From NCBI RefSeq assembly GCF_019649055.1, contig NW_026570718.1, positions 1 to 15,515 of the forward strand: a stretch of 15,515 bases of DNA. The letters are read 5' to 3'. This document shows, piece by piece, positions 1 to 8,985 of this stretch (the stretch's first letter is position 1; each line of letters begins with the position of its first letter). The translations under genes were made by a program, and so were the position numbers. Under the pieces are notes generated by a model that made no database searches, was not told the DNA's origin, and saw only the letters and a program-made list of their open reading frames with translations. Origin of the DNA: Paramacrobiotus metropolitanus. Its lineage: Eukaryota > Tardigrada > Eutardigrada > Parachela > Macrobiotidae.

Positions 1-1001
1 AACTGCACGGCGCATAGTGAACACAGTGAACAGCAGCCGTCAGCCAATCAAAGAGAGCCACGCCACAGACGGTAATTCCATGGGAATCCCAGTGCGTAGT
101 GCAACGAAGCACTCCCCAACTCAGTAGCGTCAAAGGTTGGACGCAGAACCATCGCCTCACATGCCTCTGGGTGGGAGGCTGAGCTCAAATCGAAGCTAAT
201 TCCATTCCATCTCGCTCCGATCGGTGGTCTGTGCGCTCGTAAACAAAAACAACATCAAATTCTCTCTATTCCTTCTTATCACATAATTCCAAATGCACAA
301 TGTGAATTAAAGAGATCTGTAGAAAAATACTATTCCATATAAACAGATCAACAGTTATAACAGATCAACAGAAGCAGTTAAATGAAACATGTAGACTAGG
401 ATCCTCCATTGACTCGCATAGGTCACTGGTCCTCCACCGTTTTCCACGTCTCTTTGGCCCATTCCGCTCCATTTTTAGGCAACATCGCTCCTTGAGCATC
501 TTTGCATCTTCGTGCGACTTTCATCACATCAGCTTTTAGGAATAAGGTGCGTATCGAATGCGTCTTAGGAATACTGCCTCAACTTTGGAATAGGTGCGTA
601 TCAATTGTACGACTTTATAATGAGATCCGGTTTAGAATGTGGAGGGACATCATATAGATAAGCGAAGTTCGCTTCCTCCTAGTAAGATCATCTTTCTGAT
701 CATGGATGTGCGACATCATCTGGTAAGGTTAATTCAGCATAGGTCATGGAGGAACTTAGCCATTTTTCATCGGCTTTCAAGCTCATCTCAGCTTGCCTCC
801 TGGTAAAATTCATCTCGTCGCACAATCCATCTCTTCCGCCTTATTTAGAGAGCCGGCCGAGTGTACCGTAGCTACTCTGAACTAAGATGAGTCGATATAG
901 GGATGCCGACATAAGCCGTAACAACACCTATCAGATCGGTTTTTGCTGATCCATCATCTCGTTCGACCCATCTCCATCGTCTCTGTCTCGCGGTGGACGT
1001 T
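1..1001. other. Non-coding left flank with short direct repeats
   Basis: No convincing reading frame is seen on either strand. The stretch lies just past the stop of the last minus-strand ORF, so it may be that element's 3' untranslated region or LTR. It contains a CCAAT pentamer near 53-57, two copies of AACAGATCAACAG at 342-354 and 359-371, and two copies of a GGAATA(A)GGTGCGTATC word near 540-556 and 589-605. A short word AGTGAACA is repeated near 17-32. No TG...CA boundary, polypurine tract or poly(A) signal could be fixed with confidence. Confidence 0.35.
342..371. repeat. Short direct repeat, two copies of a 13-mer
   Basis: AACAGATCAACAG occurs at 342-354 and again at 359-371, separated by TTAT. 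It lies in the non-coding left flank. Possible roles are a binding-site pair or simple local duplication. Nothing else in the window shares the word. Confidence 0.6.
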
Positions 1002-3883
1002 TCAGTTGAGCCCGGCTGATTTCTGTGGAAGTCCGATCAACTGGTGCAGCTGATCCGGCAGTACGTCCTCGTCCGCTTGAACTCGTAAAACGATGTGTTC
1101 GTGGACCGCGACCTTTCCTTGTCGTGAACGTTTGATCGCGTCCAAACGGTGTCGTGCGTCATTTTCTTCACGTTGCAAGTTTCGATTTTGAGGATCTTCG
1201 GCCAACCGTTGTCAGGCATCTCGTACTGATTCCGGATGTTCTGATTTCGAGCAGCTCGTATGCCTGGTGTATTCGAACAGAAGTGGTCGGATTTTCGATC
1301 CTTTCCATACCAGGTGATCTTCAATATATTCATGGACTCGATCTTGCGGCTCGATATACGGCGTGTCCATAGTATCTCGGATTCGATTGATTCTTTCCTG
1401 GTATTGCGCTGTGTATTTCATGGGTTACAATCATCAAATCGCTTTTGCAGATCGCCAATCCGTCCTTCGCTTTACGTGCGATCTCCTGATGTCTCGACGG
1501 CATTCCTAATTTAGCAACCTTTTCGGTACACGAACCGTTTCCCCTTCGTAAAGTCCGAAAACAGCTGATTCTGTGTCGGAAAATGGCCCAATCTCGCAGC
1601 AAAGACCTTCTGACCGAAAACTCGCGATTTGTAGTCGGTAGGGTCAACCGTCAGTCCAATGGCTGCTCGTGCCGCAAGTACCTTGAATGCCGGATTCATG
1701 TTCCATGCTTTACAAATTGTGCCACATATAGACTTCGCTCCTTAATTTCTTGGTAACGGAACTGTGTGTAAGTCCCGTATTGTTGATTGTATCCAATGGG
1801 ACTTCCCATAAGCTCAGGTCGAGGAGACTTGGTAAGCCACATTGTCGAATTGGTGTATAGCACACCATTGCGGATTCGGTGGTGATCTCCAGGCGACCGA
1901 GGTTACTCTCTCTGAGATCCGTTTCATAATTGGAGTCCCGTAGAAATTCGCGTAGATTGTGGAGCTGCGCATGTATCATCACTGACTGTTCCGATTCAAT
2001 TTCCAGTCCAAAGTAGCGACAGATTTCCGCTCTTTGGGTTTCGATATCATCCATGTCATACATTTTGCTGATCAACCTGCGTCGCGAATTGTCAAAACGC
2101 GAGTGATCTCTTCGGTGACCATCTTCGCGTCGTCGTTCAGGGCGTTCCTGTTGATGTTCCGGTTGATGTCGGTTCTGCGGTTCTTGCCGGCGATTCTGCG
2201 ATTCGTGAGGGCCTTCCTGCTCACGTCGCGCCGATGTCGATGGTTCAAGATCGCGATCTAATACAACGTTCCGTTTATGAACGACGTTATCAACCGACGA
2301 TGTCTCCATCGGTTCATCTTCATCCATCGTCACAATCAATGGTTCTACCATATGGACCACTGATTTCACTTTCGGCTGTTTCGGTGGAGTATCATCACGT
2401 TCCCCACTCGAAGTTCGTTTATGATTGATCGGGAAACTTGCGAAATAATTCATATCATCCTGCCATCCCTTGTCGTATGGACTGCGACTTCGGGCAGGTC
2501 CCGCTAAGGTTCCTTCTCGTCGTTCCGGTGTGAACCCTCTGACTTTCGGGTGGCAAGAAACCAACTCCCATCGGTACTTGTTGACGTGGTTCCTCTTGGC
2601 GCGTTTCGTCTCTTCGTCTGTCGACCGGTTCATGTCGACGATGTGCGCTGGTCTCGATCACTTGATCTCCGTGTCGCACCCAGGATCTGCCGCCACGATA
2701 ATCATAGTCTCGCGAGCGTGATCTATCATCTCTTTCGTTATGATAGTCTTGGGTGCGTTCGCGGGAACGTTCTCTTGACCGTTCATTCCGAGAGTCATAA
2801 TTTCGCTCATGTGAGTACTCTCGTGATCTTTGATGTTCCCGTCTCACTGGTGATCGAGGTCGTTGGAAACCGTCATCGCGCCGAAAACTTTGAAACGCCT
2901 TCATAACATCTCGTTCCATTTCATGTGTCTTTCGAACCTCCTCGGTCATCTTTTCGATGAGCATCTTGGTATCGGGTTTAAGTACTTCGCCTCTTTCCAA
3001 CCTCATCTTTTCTCGTAAGAGGAGTTCGAATGTGCTTGCGCGGATCTTTGACGGTTCCTTAATTAATTCATCGATCTGGAGGAGAATGGCCTTCACTCTA
3101 ACCTCCGCTTCGGCTGCATTCAATTGAGCCACAGGAATAGGAGCTTTGCCCTGCACCGACCTTTCTCGGTAATCCTGGGCTGCCCGTTGTTCGGCACGTC
3201 TCCTATTGGCTATCGTTTCGTCTGCCAGATCTTTCTGCCGTTTTTCCTCCATCATCTTTGCCTGATCCGCTTCGAACTTTTTGCAGGCATCATAGATCAT
3301 CTTGAGGAGGATCATAAGTGGCATCCCAACCGATCTCGCCATTCTTAATCGCCTCTCGATATCGATCTTCGATCAACATCTTTCTCGTGGTGGAACTGTC
3401 TTCCATGCCTCTGCTGATGTTATGGCTCGAAAACATCTTTATTCCGCGAATAGCTTCGGTGTATGCCACTAAAGTTCGATTTGGTTCCTTAAAGATGCAG
3501 AACCAACAAGGGTAATCTCCTTTTCAACCTTGATGTTTCTGGTAGTCCGGACATTTAGAATTATAGCCCGTAAACGGATCAATCCACGGTTTTGGCTGGT
3601 TTGCGGCAGGTGCGGTCGCAAGTTGAGATCGCGGGGGTGCCGGTTGACTTCGCACGTTCGTAGGTGCGACTTGATTCTTCGCAACTGCCGGTTGACTGCC
3701 TTGAGACGCAGGTGCTGCCTGTCTTGTGGACGGTGCCACCTGACTTCGCGTAGATGTCGGTGCTGCTTGGTTTTTCCATTTGTGGATCGGGCTTGGTTAC
3801 TCGCGGCTGCTGCTGGTGCTGCTTGACTTCTCACCGCCGGTGCCGCCGCTTGAATGTTCGGTTGGTCGGGCCTTTTCCGCCAT
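1002..3883 (-). CDS. Long Arg/Ser/Glu-rich accessory ORF, frameshifted, unknown function
   Basis: I do not recognise this protein. It begins at an ATG (3881-3883) in good context (AAGATGG), 20 bases after an in-frame stop, and the last readable block stops at 1002-1004. In order from the N-terminus it shows: a short MAEKARPTE start; Gln/Pro/Ala repeats of the type SQPAP (about 3800-3600); a Cys/His cluster with CPDYQKH and CWFC (3553-3497); a charged helical stretch that looks coiled-coil (about 3290-2900); an Arg/Ser/Glu tract with RERSRERT-like words (about 2870-2690); a His/Gln/Arg/Glu-rich tract (about 2230-2080); and more ordinary, globular-looking sequence (about 2070-1002). At least six small frameshifts break it. 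The composition suggests nucleic-acid binding. There is no signal peptide or membrane segment, so an envelope role is unlikely. Confidence 0.5.
2690..2880 (-). other. RS-like low-complexity domain in the left ORF
   Basis: The minus-strand reading here is dominated by Arg, Ser, Glu, Asp and Tyr, with repeated words such as SRERSRERT and DDRSRSRDYD. Such RS/RE tracts are known from splicing factors and other nuclear RNA-binding proteins, where they are phosphorylated and mediate protein contacts. The residue bias is directly visible. An RNA-processing or nuclear-targeting role is inference. Confidence 0.55.
3497..3553 (-). other. Candidate Cys/His zinc-binding cluster
   Basis: The minus strand encodes CPDYQKH (3533-3553) followed closely by CWFC (3497-3508), giving a C-x5-H, short spacer, C-x2-C arrangement. 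A frameshift falls between the halves. Four potential ligands packed this closely suggest a small zinc-binding module. It does not fit the retroviral CCHC knuckle (C-x2-C-x4-H-x4-C), so it is not a standard nucleocapsid motif. Confidence 0.35.
3600..3820 (-). repeat. Degenerate Gln/Pro/Ala-rich coding repeats
   Basis: The minus-strand reading shows repeated SQ-x-AP and similar words with Thr, Asn and Arg, encoded by diverged units of roughly 30-40 bases. All three minus frames stay open over parts of it because the repeats avoid stops, which produces several overlapping spurious frames. This is probably a disordered linker near the N-terminus of the left ORF. Confidence 0.45.
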
Positions 3884-4247
3884 CTTCGGTTTTAATCTGC
3901 AATGTTAAGGCATGTCAAATATCATCTCGTAACCATCTCCCGATCATTCTTATCATCTTTTACGCCTATTTTAGTATCTGACCTTCCTAGCTCATAATGA
4001 CATTTTTAACACTGTGACATGGTGACCTTTCCATGTTATCAGTTCTAAGCTCATTCGCCTGTTTGACTGATGTGGTCATCTCATCTTCGCATCTCGTTTA
4101 GCACATTCGCTAAGTCATTTCAACCATCCGTTTTCAACGTTTTTCATCTCGGTTATTTCAACTTTTCGCTTTCGTTAAACTGATATGATGCTGTTTCTTC
4201 TGTGATATGCGGTGGACCTTCCTGACCGCATATCACGCATCTCGCGT
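3884..4247. other. Non-coding spacer between two minus-strand ORFs
   Basis: This 364-base stretch separates the stop of the upstream ORF (4248-4250) from the start of the next one (3883). No convincing frame is present, and the sequence is more pyrimidine- and AT-rich than the ORFs beside it. It holds a strong inverted repeat at 4202-4236. A CTTAACATTGCAG word just upstream of the next start could be read as a 3' splice site for a spliced downstream message, but no matching donor was identified. Confidence 0.45.
4202..4236 (-). other. Perfect 12-bp inverted repeat (hairpin) after the ORF stop
   Basis: GTGATATGCGGT at 4202-4213 is the exact reverse complement of ACCGCATATCAC at 4225-4236, with an 11-base loop. 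On the minus strand it begins 12 bases after the stop at 4248-4250, so it would lie at the start of a 3' UTR or in an intercistronic spacer. It may act as an RNA stem-loop (3'-end formation, stability or export) or a protein-binding palindrome. It is not the histone mRNA stem-loop, which has a 6-bp stem and 4-base loop. Confidence 0.6.
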
Positions 4248-6206
4248 TCACTCTTTTGCTGATGTGTCAGCCGACTCCACTGTTTCAGTCGCTGCTGACA
4301 CCGTATCCCCAGTTTCAGCTGATTTCGTTTGAGCATCGCCAGCTGCGGGCTCGGCGGATGCCGGATGTTCCTGGGATGCCGGAATGTTCGCCGAGTCCAC
4401 GATCTCCTTCTCTGGAGTATCTTCGGGGAGCTCCTCGGGTTTCGAATAAATTCGCTTGTTTTTAATCTCAAGGAGATTATCATCGAGAAGACTTTCCACT
4501 GCTTGTCTGATTACATCCCGATCTCTTTCGATGTTGTAAATTCCCAGCTCGTAGTTAACGGCAAAGAAGTTTGATAGGTCATCCCATGTGACTCCCATCG
4601 ATCCGCCAAGTCTCGGCATTGCCGCATCGGTAATGGCGATTTTCCAATATTTCAGTTCCATCTTCAGTCGAGGGTGAAGCGTTGGTTTTGGGAGGTAATA
4701 TGACCATCTGTTGGAATCCGAGTAACAAAGCCCTTTCCTTCGTAGGCCCTCTTGGTCATTCTGTCAAAGCTCACACCGGATAATTTCAGGACTCGGTTGG
4801 CACAGATTGTCGCCTTGAGATCCTTTTGACTCATCGTCTGGAATGGCTGTTTAGCCAAGATGCTCTTCAGTTCGCACCAAGCGTGGTTCTGATTATCCAG
4901 TGGTATTCCGAGCATGTAGTCGCGATCTTCTGACGTCGATTCTTTTCATCGATTGGCTTTAGAATCGAGCTTGATGAGGACTTCGTCGATTTGGGTTCGT
5001 TTCTCTGGGTGGGAGCTGAGTCCGTCTCATCATCCTTCGATGTTTCTTCAGCTGCTACTCCCTCTTCTTGGGAGGTTAGATCGGTTTTCGATTTGCCGCC
5101 ACTAGTTTTTGCTTGCTTCGATGTTGGCAACAGCGGTGCCTGTTGTTGACGACGGCGCATTTCTTCCAATTCCGCTTCGGTTTGTGCCGTCAGCTTATCC
5201 ATGAGAGTTACGGCTTTCGTTTTCTCACCATGTGACTGTTGGCTCGTTGTGGCTGCTTGTCCCGACGTTGTGGGTGGATCTTGTTCTGGTTCATTATCCG
5301 ATTCGTAATCTAGTCCCATAATGTCGCTCGGCGTTAGCGACTTCTTCAACTTATCTGCCTTGATCTTTTCCTTGGCAGCCCGTTTCTGATCTCCCTTCTG
5401 TAAGATCACATTCAGCATGGGAGTTTCTGGATCGTTGCGCTGAGGAATTGGGAGTTTTCCATCACTTCGCTAGATGAGAAATTACAGTAATCTGTATTTC
5501 CTCCGGTATAAAACCCAACAAGGTATATCTGATCGGAGATCCTTCATAAGCGTTGGTGGTGAGAGTTTACCCTCTTGAAGCATCTGTGTTAACATCGTCT
5601 CGTGCCCGCCTCTATTTCACCAATCATACCCGATCCACCTTGCCATAATCCATTCATATATTGGCTAATGCGATGTCGGGTAGATCCAACTGGACTTCGC
5701 AAGCCTGCTATAGCCACTTCAATCTGCCTCCTCTTATTGGCATGTTCCTCGAACAGCGTTTTGTCGATTCCGCCTGTTCTGATCAACTTCGACTTAGCTC
5801 CAGTCGAGATGTTTCTTGACCACCCTGCCCGTATTCAGGGCAAAATCAATTATCGTATCCAACTTTGAAGGAGTAAGACGGCGATTGTTATCGTTTAACC
5901 AAGTCTTTGCGCGTTGACGGAATCTCACTGTTACTGAGGTGTCACCTCGTGTGCGGAACGTAGACATGATGTAATTTGTAGCCGCGATCAGCTCATCTGG
6001 CGTCAACGTGTCATCATCGTCTCCCAATTCTTCGAAATCGGGAAATGGTTTATCGTCCTCTGGTTCAGAGTATTCCAAGTCGCTATTACCCTGTCTTCTG
6101 GTATATTGTGCTAGTCCGACTTCATCGATACGTCGAACTGCCGCAGGTTTAGCCTTCTTCTTAGTGCTCTTCTTTTTGGCGCTTTTCTTCTGTTTTTCCA
6201 AGGCTG
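4248..6206 (-). CDS. 3' part of the very long accessory ORF, frameshifted, after the insertion
   Basis: I do not recognise this protein. It continues leftward from the block at 9267-12580, from which it is separated by the LTR element. Readable pieces, in order, are: a Lys-rich start with KKSAKKKSTKKK (about 6195-6150); an acidic patch (EPEDDKPFPDFEELGDDDD, about 6070-6015); a globular segment to about 5590; a low-complexity Lys/Ser/Thr/Glu/Gln segment (about 5400-4950); a globular segment (about 4915-4680); and a winged-helix-like segment with an Ala/Glu/Thr-rich tail ending at the stop 4248-4250. At least five small frameshifts are needed, for example near 5797, 5480, 4930 and 4690. No signal peptide or membrane segment is visible. 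The basic and acidic tracts suggest a nuclear or chromatin-associated protein, which is inference. Confidence 0.45.
4450..4661 (-). other. Winged-helix-like segment resembling linker histone H15 (tentative)
   Basis: About 70 residues starting at MELKYWKIAITDAAMPRLGG follow the spacing of a linker-histone globular domain. They contain a first helix, a GS/GV turn before a second helix (TWDDLSNFF), a Tyr-containing link (NYELG), a third helix (IRQAVESLLDDNLL) and a final short strand with KNKRIY. An acidic and Ala/Thr-rich tail follows, unlike the Lys-rich tail of true H1. The similarity was judged by eye, so another winged helix or an unrelated helical fold is possible. The stretch is uninterrupted in one frame, unlike most of the surroundings. 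Confidence 0.3.
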
Positions 6207-6210
6207 CTTG
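6207..6210. repeat. Target-site duplication, left copy (CTTG)
   Basis: CTTG directly precedes the TGTTACG start of the left LTR and matches CTTG directly after the right LTR at 9263-9266. The next outer bases (G and A) differ, so the duplication is 4 bp. This is within the 4-6 bp range of retroviral-type integrases. Confidence 0.85.
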
Positions 6211-6497
6211 TGTTACGAGTACATTACATAAGTACTATACGTACACTATATCTATAATTACTATCTCCTTATATGTACTGTATCCTTTTATGTACTTCTG
6301 TTACACTTACTTTAGTTCCACCTACAATGTTCTATTTATACAGTTCTTACCAGCAGCTCGGTATAAAACAGTTGCTACTGTATCTTTTCTTTAGCTTTAC
6401 ATCAGGCTCAACTAGCTAATAACATCTGGCTTATTTCTATCAATAAGCTACTTTTTTTACATCCGCGTATTCCACCTTAGAAAAAGCACATGTAACA
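6211..6497 (+). repeat. 5' LTR of the nested retrotransposon (287 bp)
   Basis: It starts TGTTACGAGTAC and ends GTAACA. It matches 8986-9262 along its whole length, apart from a handful of substitutions and about nine small indels. A TATA-like TATAAAA lies at 6362-6368. The position matching the AATAAA of the other LTR reads AATAAG. It carries a 4-base longer T run (CTACTTTTTTTACATCC) and an extra AT just before the terminal GTAACA. Confidence 0.93.
6362..6368 (+). promoter_or_regulatory. TATA-like element in the 5' LTR
   Basis: TATAAAA sits after CAGCAGCTCGG in the left LTR and is preserved at the same place in the right LTR (9136-9142). It is the best promoter candidate for the nested element's own transcript. 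No start site can be placed from sequence alone. Confidence 0.5.
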
Positions 6498-6500
6498 ACT

Positions 6501-6513
6501 TGGTGGCTCCAGG
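6501..6513 (+). promoter_or_regulatory. Candidate tRNA primer binding site
   Basis: TGGTGGCTCCAGG begins three bases after the left LTR, the usual position. It starts with TGG, as required to pair with a tRNA 3' CCA end. It would pair with a tRNA ending CCTGGAGCCACCA. I could not assign the tRNA isotype. Confidence 0.6.
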
Positions 6514-8601
6514 TTTTGTTGGTTATTTTGCTAACTAACACGGAGTGCCCATGACCTTTATTTTTCCACCTATATTAATTAATTCATTTTATGCCCCTGA
6601 CCTTTCCTAAAGTTCTATATACTGTGAAGACTGTTATTTCGTTTATCAGTGTATCCCTATGACGCTATTTCACCGATGAGTTTATCGATACCAGGGAGGA
6701 GAAAGGATCACATATTGCGTAAATCCGGCATTCTTTGTATAATTTCAGCGTATGTATGTGCTGTATGCCGCCACCCAGGATGATTCTAATATACTGCGTG
6801 CAACCGTGTCCTTGGTAAATATCGCAGGGTTTTTAATGCTGGGAAATTCTGTCTAACAAAAATCTCTTTAAAAAAAAAATATTAGCAGCATTATTATGTT
6901 CTTCACCTTTGTTCAAAAAGAAATTACTGCTGCCTAAATATGGCAAATCATTATTCGCTATCTTTCCTTTACTTTCTTTTGCGTTATCTGCAGCACTAAA
7001 ATAATTTATTCGAACCTCGTTACATCGTCCGTAAATCACATTTTGTATTACGGAATTCTGTGCACCGTGTTTATCTTATTTTATTAACATCTGCAATTTT
7101 CGATAATTAATTAAACCGTTGTGCAGCTACTATAATTCATTCGATTTATTCTAATTTCTGTTAATGCGCAACATCAATATTCCGCAAGGAGGGAAGAGCA
7201 GCATGAGAAGCGAGCATAAACACTCGTAAATACCATATCTACCGTCTTTAGTGGAATTTACGGACAAATTAATTAACATTATTATTATCGCTTCGAATAT
7301 GATTATCGATCGTCGAGTTTTTGATATCGTTTTCCTTACGTTCTTTCAAGTACTGTTGAAGTGATCTGTATTTCTTCCATTTCTTATTATCTGTTTTTGT
7401 CAGCACAGCATGCATAATTTACTTTAAATTTTATTACAGTAATAGTACAGCATTGTCTCTGTACTTAAGAGGCAGATATGCCGCATACGTTTTCTATGCG
7501 AAAAATTGTTATAAATATTTTCCTTATGTCTTTAGCAATTGCTATCCCAAGCAGCTATCGGTCTCTATATACCGCACTGCAGTTTATTTACTTATTATTG
7601 TCAATAAAATATTTCTTACCGGTACCGAGTAACCGCATATTGCATTTGAAACGTTCCTCTATAAATTCTGCGCATCAGTACGACGTCTTTAAAATTTACT
7701 ATACTGGCCAAAGCGGTGCTGACTGATTGAAGTTTGTAATCCGTCGACGAAGATGAATATTAAAACAGATCGCTCTTGAAATTTGAATGCCGTACACTCC
7801 TTTTAGTCCAAGTGAAGCAGTATCCACTATACGTGAAGGCTGTCAGTCTGTTACTATCTTGCTCTTTATTCCCTTGCGCTCTCTGCTCTTATATGCCGCC
7901 GCATCTCATCATCTCTGAATTCAGTTTATTTGAGGCCGTCCCTTTATGCTCAGCGCAGTGCGTGGGACCACTGTGCCTGTGTATGCCTCCTGTAATACTG
8001 ATCGAAACGCTTCCTTATATGGTAACCGGCATCCTCCATTCTCTGAAGCTGTAACGTGCGTTAGAGTCGTACGAAGTTAAGCGATCCTCCTTCTGAAAAC
8101 ATTCTGAAAATTATTTCTCTCTTTCCTTTAAAATCAGATTTGATATATATTTATCTGGCCAATCCACAAATTTTGAGAGATTTTAAAGCAATTGCCAACA
8201 GTGCACCGTCAGTCAAAGTTGCATTCACTAGTGCACCCTTATACGCGTAAATTATAGCACAATTTCCTGATGCTGCTAGTATTTAAATCTTTTCAAGTCA
8301 ACAAGTTTGAGCTCGTTTACTTTTTTCGTTTTGATTTTAGCGCGCATGACAGCACAGTACTGTTATAACCTTTTCAATTTAACATACGAAAGTTTAAATT
8401 CGCTCGGTAAATATACCGATAAAATAATATCTGTTTTCATTTTCGGTTTATTTTCTAACATGCCGCCAGTTAATTTTGATAGCCGCCTTTGATCTACTGC
8501 ACGCAATTACGAATATATTCATCTAAATCTGTGCATCGAGCCGAGACATAACAATTTGTCACGATATCGACACTCTGAACGTCGAACAGTTCAATACCAT
8601 T

Positions 8602-8793
8602 TTGGTATTTGCGAATGTGGTTTTACCAACGTCTCGAATGACGACTTATCAGCATGTGTTCATTCACCACGTATTAACGTTAATGCCAGCACACGACTGG
8701 TTCGCCCAATCGCCGCGTTATTCCCCTGAGGCGATCCAAAGAGCAAATGAAAATTTCGCCCGAACTAATCAAGAAAACCAGGATGGAACCTGA
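8602..8793 (+). CDS. Small ORF, possible coding remnant in the nested element
   Basis: A 63-codon frame starts MVFANVVLPT and ends in a hydrophilic stretch rich in Asn, Gln and Arg (IQRANENFARTNQENQDGT). It lies in a less AT-rich patch close to the polypurine tract, where the C-terminal end of a pol or third ORF would be expected in a full-length parent element. No domain is recognised. It could be a remnant or a chance frame. Confidence 0.3.
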   Translation: MVFANVVLPTSRMTTYQHVFIHHVLTLMPAHDWFAQSPRYSPEAIQRANENFARTNQENQDGT

Positions 8794-8976
8794 ACAGTGA
8801 GAAACCATGAAACAGAAGCCAAAATTGGACCACCCGTTATACCGGATCAGAACTCTTGCCTAACCGAAGTCCGCCTACAACGCAATGGACTCCCACGTAT
8901 TCAGCATTAATTTTTACCTTTCTTTTTTATTCTTGATCTTTTATTACTAATTAAAATCGAGGACGATTTTGTTTTT

Positions 8977-8985
8977 AAGGAGGAA
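8977..8985 (+). promoter_or_regulatory. Polypurine tract of the nested element
   Basis: AAGGAGGAA directly abuts the TG of the right LTR and follows a T-rich run (GATTTTGTTTTT). This is the plus-strand primer site used in retroelement reverse transcription and it fixes the element's orientation. Confidence 0.85.

Larger units (their letters stand above)
6498..8985 (+). other. AT-rich interior of the nested element without gag-pol
   Basis: This 2.5-kb stretch is visibly more AT-rich than the ORFs on both sides and shows scattered TTAATTAA-type words. Plus-strand frames at 7478-7726 (82 codons) and 7776-8054 (92 codons) have no recognisable domain and are Leu/Ser/Cys-rich, as expected of chance frames. 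No retroviral motif (protease DTG, RT YxDD, RNase H, integrase zinc finger) was seen on either strand. The last 400 bases look less AT-rich and hold the one plausible coding remnant. Confidence 0.6.

Noticed and set aside
661-800. Polypurine tract of the large element on the minus strand (reverse of CTTCCTCCT at about 671-679, or of GCCTCCTGG near 797)
   Set aside because: Neither is followed on the minus strand by a TG boundary with a matching LTR copy in the window, so no LTR start can be claimed.
3530-3981. Plus-strand Arg/Cys/Leu-rich frames opposite the left ORF
   Set aside because: They are antisense shadows of the Gln/Pro/Ala repeats; the repeat codons avoid stops on both strands.
7478-8054. 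Plus-strand frames of 82 and 92 codons in the nested element's interior
   Set aside because: They have no domain, a Leu/Ser/Cys bias typical of chance AT-rich frames, and no conserved retroelement motif, so they are not annotated as genes.
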